Source of the DNA: an uncultured Cohaesibacter sp.
Lineage (GTDB): Bacteria; Pseudomonadota; Alphaproteobacteria; Rhizobiales; Cohaesibacteraceae
DNA length: 64,000 nucleotides
Reading direction: 5' to 3'
NCBI RefSeq assembly: GCF_963682185.1
Contig: NZ_OY821667.1
Location: 2,616,501 to 2,680,500, forward strand
A program made the translations under genes and the position numbers. The notes beneath the pieces were generated by a model that was given only the letters and a program-made list of their open reading frames with translations, was not told where the DNA came from and searched no databases. Position 1 is the first letter of the stretch. Each line of letters opens with the position of its first letter. Below, piece by piece: positions 25,008-33,098 of this stretch.

Positions 25008-25072
25008 GGGCAGCACGCGCCTTGGTTTGGCAATGCCCTTCTGATCACGCCGCTTAACATAAAGAGACGCAC

Positions 25073-25525
25073 ATGAATGATGTGAGATTCAAACGACTGC
25101 CGGAAAATCCGGATCTGCCGCTTCCCTCTTATGCGACGCCCGGTGCTGCGGGCATGGACATGCGCGCCTGTTTGCCTGAAGGGCCTGTAACGATCGAGCC
25201 GGGCCGGATTGCGCTGATCCCGACCGGATTTGCCGTGGAGCTGCCACCGGCAACGGAAATGCAGATTAGACCCCGCTCAGGATTGGCAACCAAGCACGGT
25301 CTTCTCGTGCCCAACAGCCCCGGTACGGTGGATGAAGACTATCGCGGGCCCATCAAGATCGCGCTTCTGAACGCAGGGCCGGACGCCTACACCATCAATC
25401 ATGCAGACCGGATTGCTCAGGCTGTGATTGCCGATGTGCGCCGGCCACGCATCATCGAAGTAACGACCCTGAGCGATACCAAGCGTGGGACGGGCGGGTT
25501 CGGCTCCACCGGCATTAAGGACTAG
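25073..25525 (+). CDS. dut: dUTP diphosphatase
   Basis: Dut hydrolyses dUTP to dUMP, keeping uracil out of DNA and feeding thymidylate synthesis. All five motifs of the trimeric enzyme are readable in 150 residues: PGAAGMDMRA, RPRSGLATKHGL, GTVDEDYRGPIK, ADRIAQAV and the C-terminal RGTGGFGSTG that closes over the active site. It ends the ubiE-ubiB-coaBC-dut group and converges on the minus-strand carbohydrate operon. Confidence 0.97.
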   Translation: MNDVRFKRLPENPDLPLPSYATPGAAGMDMRACLPEGPVTIEPGRIALIPTGFAVELPPATEMQIRPRSGLATKHGLLVPNSPGTVDEDYRGPIKIALLNAGPDAYTINHADRIAQAVIADVRRPRIIEVTTLSDTKRGTGGFGSTGIKD

Positions 25526-25577
25526 CCTTAGTGTACCAATAGCGCCATACGGCGTCGGTTTGCTGGAATTGGCGCAG

Positions 25578-25607
25578 AAAAAAGGCCGGGCGGAGGTCCG
25601 CTCGGCC
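25578..25607 (-). terminator. Terminator of the minus-strand carbohydrate operon
   Basis: Read on the minus strand, GGCCGAGCGG and CCGCCCGGCC form an interrupted stem ending in six T residues. It lies 26 bases after the dehydrogenase stop. Confidence 0.75.
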
Positions 25608-25632
25608 ACGTATCACATGCATCCTCAGATGC

Positions 25633-26415
25633 TTAGGACATGATCAGACCGCCATCGATATTGAGGGTCTGCCCTGTGATATAGGATGCATCCTCGCTGG
25701 CGAGAAAGGCCACGGCATTGGCTATGTCCTTGCCTTCACCGGCATATTGCATCGGAATGCCCTGCACCCATTCGGCCATCAGTTCACCCGGGCCATATTC
25801 GCCCAGCATGCTGCCCCAGACGCGGTCATTATAGTCCCACATGTCGGTCTTGATGATGCCCGGGCAAATGGCGTTGACATTGATCTTTTCAAGCGCCACT
25901 TCCTTGGCAAGGCTCTGGGTGAGGCCCATGACGCCAAACTTGGAGGCTGCGTAATGCGGCGTGTAGATAAAGCCTTCACGCGCCTGACCGGAGGCTGTGT
26001 TGACCAACTTGCCACCCTTGCCATGCTTGCGCATACGCTTGATGGCTTCCTGACAGGCAAGGAAACAGCCGGTGGTGTTGACGGCCAGCGTCTTGGTCCA
26101 TTCTTCGTAGGAAACATCTTCGATTTTGGAGATGTAAATCACGCCGGCATTCTGAATGCCGATATTGATTTCACCAAAGGCTTCTTCGGCGGCATCATAA
26201 AGCTTGACGATTTCCTCTGGTTTGGTGACATCACACAAGGCAGGGATCACATTATAGCCTTTGCCGGACAGTTCGGCTGCGGCTTCCTTGACTTGATCTT
26301 CAAAGGAAGCGATCACGACATTTGCGCCTTCTTCGGCAAACTTGGTCGCAATTGCGAAACCGATTCCCTTGTTTCCTCCGGTGATCACGGTGGTTTTGCC
26401 TTCAAACCGTTTCAT
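25633..26415 (-). CDS. Short-chain dehydrogenase of the carbohydrate locus (minus-strand operon)
   Basis: The 260-residue NAD(P)-dependent enzyme has the cofactor loop TGGNKGIGFA, the NAG segment (QNAGVIY), the catalytic serine region NTASGQ, the YAASK catalytic motif and the ending ITGQTLNIDGGLIMS. Members of this group oxidise polyols or reduce ketoses. As last gene of an operon with an FGGY kinase and a split transketolase, it probably converts the imported polyol, or an intermediate, to the ketose that is phosphorylated. A second short-chain dehydrogenase ends the divergent transporter operon, so two oxidation steps or two substrates may be involved. Confidence 0.85.
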   Translation of the reverse strand: MKRFEGKTTVITGGNKGIGFAIATKFAEEGANVVIASFEDQVKEAAAELSGKGYNVIPALCDVTKPEEIVKLYDAAEEAFGEINIGIQNAGVIYISKIEDVSYEEWTKTLAVNTTGCFLACQEAIKRMRKHGKGGKLVNTASGQAREGFIYTPHYAASKFGVMGLTQSLAKEVALEKINVNAICPGIIKTDMWDYNDRVWGSMLGEYGPGELMAEWVQGIPMQYAGEGKDIANAVAFLASEDASYITGQTLNIDGGLIMS

Positions 26416-26434
26416 TTTATTCTCCCATTGCTTT

Positions 26435-27403
26435 CTAGCTGCTTGGGCCTGTCTCCTCCAGAAGGCGGCAAGCCGTGAAATTGTCTGTAATCAGAACATC
26501 GAGACAACCAGTTTTCAGGGCTCCGTGAATGGCTTCGGTCTTGCTCTCTCCCCCAGCAAGGGCGATGACCCGGTCTACTTTGGCCAGATCCTCAAGAGGC
26601 ATGCCGATAACGCGTTCATCCAGTGGGGTCTTGATTACCTTTCCGTCACGATCGAAGAAGCGCAGGCTCATATCGCCAACAGCCCCCGCATCGGTCAGCT
26701 CAGCCAACTCGTTGGAGGAGAAAGTGTTGCCGCTTCGAGCCAGCATGGAAGAGGGTTCCGTGGCGCCGATCCCGACGATCGCCAACGTGATCCTGTTGAA
26801 CAATTCCATCGTTTCCCTGACATAGGGATCTCCCAGAAGCACCAGCTTGGCCTCGCGAGACTGGGCAACGCCCGGGGCCGTTAGCAAGCGTGCTTCGGCT
26901 CCGGTCAGGCGCGCAAGTCGCGATGTCAGCTGGGTTGCGTGTGTCTGCACTGTCGGATCACCCATGCCACCCAAGGTCTGCACCACAAATTTGGCCAGGC
27001 CCGAACGCATTGGGTGGATATTATCCACCATGCGCAGGATCGTCTCACTCCAACTGGACACCCCGATCACTTCGTCCTTTTGAAGGGACACTTCGAGAAA
27101 ATGCGCAGCCGATTCGCCGATCCTGTCCATGATCGTGCTTTGGCGATCTTCTGACGCCTCCACGACGATGGCTTCAGACAGCCCGTATTTCTGGCGCAGC
27201 TCATCTTCCAGTTCCACAAAGGTGCCGGAAGGAGCAACGATTGTTGTTCTTACAATTTCCTCTTCCTGTGCTTTCTTGAGCAATCTCGAAATGGTTGCCT
27301 GAGAAATACGCAAATGCTTTGCTATGTCTGCCTGTCTGCGGCCTTCCACATGGTATAGCTGAGCTACACGAGCGATAAGCCGCAGTTCGTTTACTCTTGC
27401 CAA
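26435..27403 (-). CDS. SorC-family sugar-responsive transcriptional regulator
   Basis: The N-terminal helix-turn-helix reads GRRQADIAKHLRISQATISRLLKKA, and the rest is the SorC sugar-phosphate-binding domain (IGVSSWSETILRMVDNI, VQTLGGMG, VGIGATEPSSMLARSG, and GGESKTEAIHGALKTGCLDVLITD). Regulators of this family sense a phosphorylated pathway intermediate. The frame is open to a TTG at 27466 overlapping the kinase stop, but a GGAGGA site seven bases before a TTG at 27403 supports the shorter form of 322 residues; the SorC homology also begins just after this point. It most likely controls both divergent operons through the region at 30,785-31,005. Confidence 0.88.
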   Translation of the reverse strand: MARVNELRLIARVAQLYHVEGRRQADIAKHLRISQATISRLLKKAQEEEIVRTTIVAPSGTFVELEDELRQKYGLSEAIVVEASEDRQSTIMDRIGESAAHFLEVSLQKDEVIGVSSWSETILRMVDNIHPMRSGLAKFVVQTLGGMGDPTVQTHATQLTSRLARLTGAEARLLTAPGVAQSREAKLVLLGDPYVRETMELFNRITLAIVGIGATEPSSMLARSGNTFSSNELAELTDAGAVGDMSLRFFDRDGKVIKTPLDERVIGMPLEDLAKVDRVIALAGGESKTEAIHGALKTGCLDVLITDNFTACRLLEETGPSS

Positions 27404-27462
27404 AGTGGCATCCTCCAATTCAGGGTTGATCGCGCGCGATACTATCCTGAAAGGTTTCAGAT

Positions 27463-28926
27463 TCAAAGAAGCGTTCGTTCAATGGCCACTTGCCATTTGG
27501 AGAGCTCTTCCTTGCGTCTATCATTTGCCATTTGTGGCCGAATTTCCTGCCCATGCTGCCCAAGGGCACTGATGGCATTCAGGTCTGCCCAGAAGCCTGT
27601 CGCCAGACCCGCCAGATAGGCCGCTCCCTGTGCCGAAGCCTCGGTGCTTTCGCCCTGAATGACCGAATGATCGATATAATCGGCGACCATGCCCATGAGG
27701 AATGGATTCTGGCTCGGACCGCCGTCTACAAACAGCTTGCCGATGCCATGACCTGAATTGGCCAGAATGATCTTGAAGACATCCTGTACCTGAAAAGCGA
27801 TGCTTTCTGCTGCGGCGCGTGCCACATGGGCTTTGCCGCTGGCAAAGGAGAGGCCGCACATCAGGCCGCGTGCCGTGGAGTTCCAATGGGGTGCACCCAG
27901 CCCTACATGGGCCGGAACCAGCACAACGCCTTGGGTATCCTCGACTGTCTGGGCCAGATCGAGCAGTTCCGTAACATCCTTCTGCCCCAAAAGCTCCGCC
28001 GTCCAGGGCAGAATGGATGCGCTCACCAATATGTTGCCCTCAAAGGCATAAGTCGGCGTGCCGTTGCGCGCCCATGCGATGGTGGTGGTCACCCCGCGTG
28101 GCGGTACGACAAATTCCGGCATCGTGGTCATCACTGATGAGCCCGTGCCAAAGGTTACCTTGCCATCGCCCAACCCATAGGCGCCATGGCCGAACAGCGC
28201 TGCATGCGAATCGCCAATGGCTGAGGCGACCGGAATACCGTCAGGCAATCCGGGTACGCCGGTCGTATGGGTGAATATGTGCGAGGAATCCTGCACTTCG
28301 GGCAATACGGCCTTGGGCACGCCAAACAGGTCGCACAGGGTATCGTCCCAGCGGGTTTCGGAAATGTTGAAAAGTTGGGTTCGTGCCGCATTGGAAGCGT
28401 CGCACTGGTGCAAGGTGCCACCGGAGAAATTCCAGATCAGCCAGGAATCGACCGTGCCGATGCAGATCTCTTCCGGCGCTTTGTCCTTGCCGCAATTGTC
28501 CAGCAGCCAGCGCACCTTGGTCGCCGGGAAGAGCGGATCGAGCGGCAGGCCGGTGCGTTTGATGACTTCATCTTCATGACCGGCCGCCTTCAGGCGCTCA
28601 CAAGCGTCCGAGGTGCGACGGCATTGCCATGTAACGACCGGCCCCAGAGCCTTTCCGGTTGTTCGGTCCCAGGCCAGAACCGATTCGCGCTGGTTGGATA
28701 TGCCAATGGCTTCCAACGTGACATCCGGACCCGCTGCAAGGCAATCGGCAATGGCCTTCAGGGTGCTGGTCCAGATGGTCTCAGCATCCTGTTCAACCCA
28801 ACCGGACTGGGGATGGTTGATCGGCACAGGGCAGGAGCCCCTGGCAAGAATGTCTCCGGTTTTGGAAACCAGAATTGCCTTGCTGTTTGTCGTGCCTTCG
28901 TCAATGGCCAATATTGCCCTTTGCAT
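27463..28926 (-). CDS. FGGY-family carbohydrate kinase (glycerol kinase-like)
   Basis: The 487-residue kinase has the actin-like ATPase fold: phosphate-1 loop LAIDEGTTNSKAILV, GISNQRESVLAWDRTTG, VTWQCRRTSDACERL, the substrate-side SWLIWNFSGGTLHQCDASNAARTQLF, phosphate-2 GDSHAALFGHGAYG, and the adenosine motif LFVDGGPSQNPFLMGMVADYI. The subgroup looks nearer to glycerol and erythritol/apulose kinases than to xylulokinase. Next to a two-subunit transketolase, the product should be a ketose phosphate. The ATG at 28926 is set by GGAGGA five bases upstream. The exact substrate cannot be read from sequence. Confidence 0.9.
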   Translation of the reverse strand: MQRAILAIDEGTTNSKAILVSKTGDILARGSCPVPINHPQSGWVEQDAETIWTSTLKAIADCLAAGPDVTLEAIGISNQRESVLAWDRTTGKALGPVVTWQCRRTSDACERLKAAGHEDEVIKRTGLPLDPLFPATKVRWLLDNCGKDKAPEEICIGTVDSWLIWNFSGGTLHQCDASNAARTQLFNISETRWDDTLCDLFGVPKAVLPEVQDSSHIFTHTTGVPGLPDGIPVASAIGDSHAALFGHGAYGLGDGKVTFGTGSSVMTTMPEFVVPPRGVTTTIAWARNGTPTYAFEGNILVSASILPWTAELLGQKDVTELLDLAQTVEDTQGVVLVPAHVGLGAPHWNSTARGLMCGLSFASGKAHVARAAAESIAFQVQDVFKIILANSGHGIGKLFVDGGPSQNPFLMGMVADYIDHSVIQGESTEASAQGAAYLAGLATGFWADLNAISALGQHGQEIRPQMANDRRKEELSKWQVAIERTLL

Positions 28927-29006
28927 CGCGTCCTCCTCGGACCCTGCTGCCCGGTTCTCCTCCCGCGCAGGGTCTGTCATGTGAGTCTTGGTCCCTAAAG
29001 GGAAAC

Positions 29007-29966
29007 TCAGGCTTTCTTCTTTTTGATCAGCTCTTTGGCGCTGGCAGCAAGCCCTTCTGGTGCCATGCCAAACTCATCCAGCAGGAAGCTTGCTGTACCG
29101 GTTGGTACAAAAATGCCGGGAACGCCGAGCCGTGTCATGGGAACTGGCACAGTCTCCACAACTACTTCGGCAACCGAGCTGCCCAACCCACCAAAGATGG
29201 TGTGTTCTTCGCACGTCAGGATTGCGCCGGTCTCGCTGGCTGCCGCAATAATGGCATCGCGATCAATGGGGCGAACGGTCGCCATATTGAGAACGCGAGC
29301 GGAAATGCCTTCGGCAGCCAGCAATTCGGCCGCTTTCACGGCGCGCACCGAAAGAATACCATTGGCAATCAGCGTCACATCGCTGCCCTCTTTAAGTGTG
29401 ACGGCCTTGCCGAGCTCGAACTTGTAGTCGGCAGGGAGCAGATCCGGCACACCCTCACGCGACAGACGCAGGAAGATCGGCCCCGTCGTTTCGGCCGCAT
29501 AGGCAACCGCTGCGGCGGTTTCAATCGAATCACATGGGGCAACGATCGGCACATTGGGGATGGCGCGCACCCATGCGAAGTCTTCGGTGGAGTGGTGCGT
29601 CGGGCCAAGGGGGCCATAAGCCATGCCCGAGCTGATGCCGACCAGCTTCACATTGGTATTGGAATAGGCCACATCCGCCTTGATCTGCTCAAGGGCCCGT
29701 CCGGTCAGGAAGCAGGCCGCGCCGCAAACAAACGGAATCTTGCCACCATTGGCCAGACCGGCGCCAACGCCGATCATATTCTGTTCGGCGATTCCGACAT
29801 TGACCAGACGCTCTGGATATTTGTCCTTGAAGCCATTCAGTTTGGAAGACCCGACCGAATCATTGCAAACGGCGACAATCTCCTGATTGGTCGCAGCCAT
29901 GCCTTCAAGGGTCTGGGTGAAGGCATCCCGGCAGTCGTGAAGTTTTGCTTCTGACAAATTGCTCAT
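29007..29966 (-). CDS. Transketolase, C-terminal subunit
   Basis: This 319-residue protein is the second half of a split transketolase: the Pyr domain with VNVGIAEQNMIGVGAGLANGG (catalytic glutamate in AEQN) and the HHSTEDFAWVRAIPNV segment, followed by the C-terminal transketolase domain (VTLIANGILSVRAVKAAELL, GISARVLNMATVRPID, CEEHTIFGGLGSSVAE). Its start overlaps the stop of the N-terminal subunit gene (ATGA). Split transketolases often serve specialised sugar pathways rather than the central pentose phosphate route; in apiose degradation such a pair acts on apulose 4-phosphate. Confidence 0.92.
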   Translation of the reverse strand: MSNLSEAKLHDCRDAFTQTLEGMAATNQEIVAVCNDSVGSSKLNGFKDKYPERLVNVGIAEQNMIGVGAGLANGGKIPFVCGAACFLTGRALEQIKADVAYSNTNVKLVGISSGMAYGPLGPTHHSTEDFAWVRAIPNVPIVAPCDSIETAAAVAYAAETTGPIFLRLSREGVPDLLPADYKFELGKAVTLKEGSDVTLIANGILSVRAVKAAELLAAEGISARVLNMATVRPIDRDAIIAAASETGAILTCEEHTIFGGLGSSVAEVVVETVPVPMTRLGVPGIFVPTGTASFLLDEFGMAPEGLAASAKELIKKKKA

Positions 29967-30784
29967 GATACGGCCTCCTCCAGCTCGGCCATGGCCTGTT
30001 TATATTGGTCTGCGTCAGGAACTTTGTGATGCCAGGCCACATTGTCGGACATGAAGGAGATGCCATTGCCCTTGTTGGTGTGAGCGACGATGCATCTCGG
30101 TTTGCCCGGAACCACCTTGCTGGCGTCCAGCGCGGCACAGATTTCTTCCATGTCATTGCCGTTGATTTCCTCGACTGCCCAGCCAAAGGCTTCAAGCTTG
30201 GGAGGAAGAGGGGCAATATTGTTGGTGTCTGCGAGGCGAGCGCCCTGTTGCAGGCGGTTGTGGTCGATGATGAGGGTCAGATTGTCCAGCCCGAACTGGG
30301 CTGCGGCCATAATGGCTTCCCAGTTGCTGCCTTCCTGCATTTCGCCGTCGCCGGTAATCACCACCGTGCGCCATGTATCCCCGCTGAGCTTGGCCGCTTT
30401 TGCCATGCCCACTGCGATTGGCAAGCCATGGCCCAGTGGGCCGGTATTGGTTTCAACACCCGGAACCTTGTTGCGGTTGGGGTGGCCATTAAGGCGTGAA
30501 TGCGGTTTCAGGAAAGTGGAGATCTCTTCTGGATCGATAAATCCGCGTTTTGAGAGCGTGACATAGAGAGCAAGCGCCGCATGGCCTTTGCTGAGAATGA
30601 ACCTGTCCCGGTTAGGATCGCTCGGGTTCTTTGGATCTACATTCAAAATGCGGAAATAGAGAGCTGTGAGGAGATCCGTTACCGACATTTCACCGCCGAT
30701 ATGCCCCGCGCCCGCTTCAAAGACAGCCCGCAGATCTCTCTGACGAATGTCATTGGCCATCTTTTTCAGTTCTAAGATATCCAT
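29963..30784 (-). CDS. Transketolase, N-terminal (thiamine diphosphate) subunit
   Basis: The 273-residue protein holds the PP domain of transketolase: GHIGGEMSVTDLLTALYF near the start, DRFILSKGHAALALY, GPLGHGLPIAVGMAKAAK and the thiamine diphosphate/Mg motif VITGDGEMQEGSNWEAIMAAAQFGLDNLTLIIDHN. GGAG lies before the ATG. It is the first gene of the minus-strand operon, behind a good promoter at 30,817-30,845, and pairs with the next gene to make one active enzyme. Confidence 0.93.
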   Translation of the reverse strand: MDILELKKMANDIRQRDLRAVFEAGAGHIGGEMSVTDLLTALYFRILNVDPKNPSDPNRDRFILSKGHAALALYVTLSKRGFIDPEEISTFLKPHSRLNGHPNRNKVPGVETNTGPLGHGLPIAVGMAKAAKLSGDTWRTVVITGDGEMQEGSNWEAIMAAAQFGLDNLTLIIDHNRLQQGARLADTNNIAPLPPKLEAFGWAVEEINGNDMEEICAALDASKVVPGKPRCIVAHTNKGNGISFMSDNVAWHHKVPDADQYKQAMAELEEAVS

Positions 30785-30816
30785 GATTGGCTCCCTGAAT
30801 AAATATTCTTTAATAA

Positions 30817-30845
30817 ATTAAAATGCATTTATGAATCGGTGTCAA
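30817..30845 (-). promoter_or_regulatory. Promoter of the transketolase-kinase operon
   Basis: On the minus strand TTGACA (30845-30840) and TTTAAT (30822-30817) are 17 bases apart. An A/T-rich leader of about 30 bases runs to the ATG at 30784. Confidence 0.7.
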
Positions 30846-30919
30846 GAAATTTGTTTGGGATGATTGTGCTAAGCTCTATACTAAATCACGACCACCTCTT
30901 GTGTTTCTCGTGATTTTCA

Positions 30920-30948
30920 TTGACATTGAATTCAGTTTCCGATATGAA
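30920..30948 (+). promoter_or_regulatory. Promoter and possible operator of the ABC transporter operon
   Basis: TTGACA (30920-30925) and TATGAA (30943-30948) are 17 bases apart. The spacer contains ATTGAATTCAGT (30926-30937), centred on a GAATTC palindrome, and ACTGAAT recurs near 30961. These related half sites between divergent promoters are candidates for the SorC regulator. Confidence 0.65.
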
Positions 30949-31005
30949 ATTATTATCAACACTGAATATTTATGCAGTTTAAAGGAAATGGGAGGAATTG
31001 CTGTC

Positions 31006-31986
31006 ATGATTTCAGTAGCACGGGGGCGTACATCCTCACCGTCTGTCTCAAGCCTGTTTTCTTTAGGTGGGGCAACTGGACCTCTTATCGGACTTCTTTT
31101 GCTTTGCGCCTTTCTCAGCTTCGCGACGGATTCCTTCTTTACAGCGCGCAATCTTTTGAACGTGCTCGATCAGATCACAGTGCTCGGGATCATGGCCGTG
31201 GGCATGACCTTTGTCATTCTTATTGGTGGCATCGATTTGTCCGTTGGCTCTATTCTGGCTCTGTCCATGATGGTCATGGGCTATCTGTCCAATGAATTGG
31301 GTATGGCGTTGCCACTGGCGATCTTGGTTGCCCTGTTTGCTTCGGCCGTCGCCGGAGCTGTAACCGGGTTGCTGATTACGGAATTCAGCGTTCCTGCATT
31401 CATTTCTACCCTTGCTATGATGTCGGTCGCGCGCGGGCTGGCCAATATGATCACGGATGGTCAGCAGATCGTCGGTTTTCCGGGCTGGTTCAACCTGCTG
31501 GCAATCATTCGCCACGGCGGTTTTCTGACCGTGACAGTCGGCTTGATGCTGATTGTCTTTGCTGCTGGCTGGATCTTCCTGCGCAATACCACTGGAGGCC
31601 GCTGCCTTTATGCAATCGGTGGCAATCAGGAAGTGGCGCGTCTGGCCGGTATCAATGTGCGCCTGTCCACCATCTTGGTTTATGTCACTTCTGCAGTTCT
31701 TTCCGGTCTCGCAGGCATTGTTCTGGCCGCAAGGCTCGATTCGGTTCAGCCAAGTTCCGGTATGTCTTACGAGCTGGACACGATTGCTGCCGTGGTTATC
31801 GGCGGCGCCAGCCTCAGCGGTGGTACCGGTGGCATCGCCGGAACAGTGATCGGTGTGCTGGTGATTGGTGTCTTGCGCAACGGCCTCAATCTGCTGGGGG
31901 TCTCTCCCTTTACGCAGCAGGTGGTTATCGGGGTTGTGATTGCTTTGGCCGTGGCTGCCGAAGTGCTCAAGAAAAGAAAGGCATAG
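31006..31986 (+). CDS. Ribose-type sugar ABC transporter permease
   Basis: The 326-residue protein is a BPD_transp_2/RbsC-type permease with eight to ten membrane segments. Signatures are LGIMAVGMTFVILIGGIDLSVGSILALS near residue 65 and YAIGGNQEVARLAGINV, the cytoplasmic coupling loop that contacts the ATPase. The ATG at 31006 follows a GGGAGGA site; the frame is open farther upstream but crosses the promoter. It is the first gene of a permease-binding protein-ATPase-dehydrogenase operon. Confidence 0.93.
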   Translation: MISVARGRTSSPSVSSLFSLGGATGPLIGLLLLCAFLSFATDSFFTARNLLNVLDQITVLGIMAVGMTFVILIGGIDLSVGSILALSMMVMGYLSNELGMALPLAILVALFASAVAGAVTGLLITEFSVPAFISTLAMMSVARGLANMITDGQQIVGFPGWFNLLAIIRHGGFLTVTVGLMLIVFAAGWIFLRNTTGGRCLYAIGGNQEVARLAGINVRLSTILVYVTSAVLSGLAGIVLAARLDSVQPSSGMSYELDTIAAVVIGGASLSGGTGGIAGTVIGVLVIGVLRNGLNLLGVSPFTQQVVIGVVIALAVAAEVLKKRKA

Positions 31987-32110
31987 AATTTTGGCATCGT
32001 GCCAAAAATGGTGGTGAGCACGGGCCACCACCAACCGGCGCAAGTCGGAAAATTCCAGACACTTTGTTGTTGGAGGCAGTGTCTGGGTCTTAACGGAGGA
32101 GAAATATCAA

Positions 32111-33046
32111 ATGAAACTCAAACATTCCCTGTTTGCAGCCGCTGCTATTGTAGCAACCGCACTGACTCCTTTGAGCAGTTCTGCAGCAGAACTTCAAAAG
32201 CTTGGCCTCGCAGTCGCCAACCTTCAGGCCAACTTCTTCAACCAGATCAAAATGTCTGTTGAAGCCTATTCCAAGGAAAAAGGCCTCGACCTCATCATCG
32301 TTGACGCCAAGGGCGATAGCGCAACTCAGGTCAGTCAGGTTCAGGATCTGCTCACGCAGGATATCCAGGCTTTGATTTATGTTCCCGCAGGTGCCGCAGC
32401 CGCTGCTGTTCCAACCCGTCTGGCGCACGCTCAGGGTGTTCCCGTCATTAATATTGATCGTAACCCAGAAGGCGCACCGGGCGATACCTTCATCGCTTCC
32501 GATTCGGTCGCTTCTGCCAAGGAAATCTGCAACTATGCCTTCGAGCAGGTTGGCGGAAAAGGCACCATGCTGATCGTGCATGGCCAGAAAGGCACCACCC
32601 CTGAAGTGGATCGCACCAAAGGCTGCATGGAAGCCAAGGAAGCGTTCCCGGATATCACCATTGCCTCTGAGCAATATAGCCAGATGTGGTCACAGGACGA
32701 AGGCTTCCAGATCACCCAGAACATGCTGCAGGCCCATTCTGACGCAACCATCGTCTGGGGACAGGCAGACGCTCTGGCCCTTGGTGCAGCGCAGGCTGTG
32801 AAAGTTGCCAATCTGCCACAGGATATCTTCGTCTTCGGCTTTGACGGTGATACCGCAGCGCTTGAAGCTCTGCGTGACGGCGTCTTCGATGCAACCAGCA
32901 CCCAGCGCACCCAGTATTTCGGTCGTTTGGCCGTGGATAGCGCCATCAAGCTTGTTGCTGGTGAAGAAGTTCCGAAATTGCAGCTTCTGCCGGCAACTCT
33001 TACCACAAAGGACAATGTTGGCCCGTTCATCGAAAATCATCCTTGA
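32111..33046 (+). CDS. Periplasmic sugar-binding protein of the ABC transporter
   Basis: The 311-residue protein has a signal peptide (MKLKHSLFAAAAIVATALTP, cleavage near SSAAE) and a periplasmic binding protein type 1 fold (RbsB/Peripla_BP_4): LGLAVANLQANFFNQIKMSVEAYS, TQDIQALIYVPAGAAAAAV, VPVINIDRNPE and DIFVFGFDGDTAALEAL. The residues after INIDRN and at GFDGD normally bind the sugar. GGAGGAG precedes the ATG. The binding specificity decides the pathway's input and is open to ligand screening; sequence alone suggests a pentose, tetritol or branched sugar/polyol. Confidence 0.92.
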   Translation: MKLKHSLFAAAAIVATALTPLSSSAAELQKLGLAVANLQANFFNQIKMSVEAYSKEKGLDLIIVDAKGDSATQVSQVQDLLTQDIQALIYVPAGAAAAAVPTRLAHAQGVPVINIDRNPEGAPGDTFIASDSVASAKEICNYAFEQVGGKGTMLIVHGQKGTTPEVDRTKGCMEAKEAFPDITIASEQYSQMWSQDEGFQITQNMLQAHSDATIVWGQADALALGAAQAVKVANLPQDIFVFGFDGDTAALEALRDGVFDATSTQRTQYFGRLAVDSAIKLVAGEEVPKLQLLPATLTTKDNVGPFIENHP

Positions 33047-33098
33047 TCGGAACTGACATCTGATTGTTCGATAATGGCTGGATAAGGGAGGGCCCGAA

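Noticed and set aside
23613-25016. 467-codon minus-strand open frame
   Set aside because: It is antisense to coaBC and the end of ubiB, both unmistakable.
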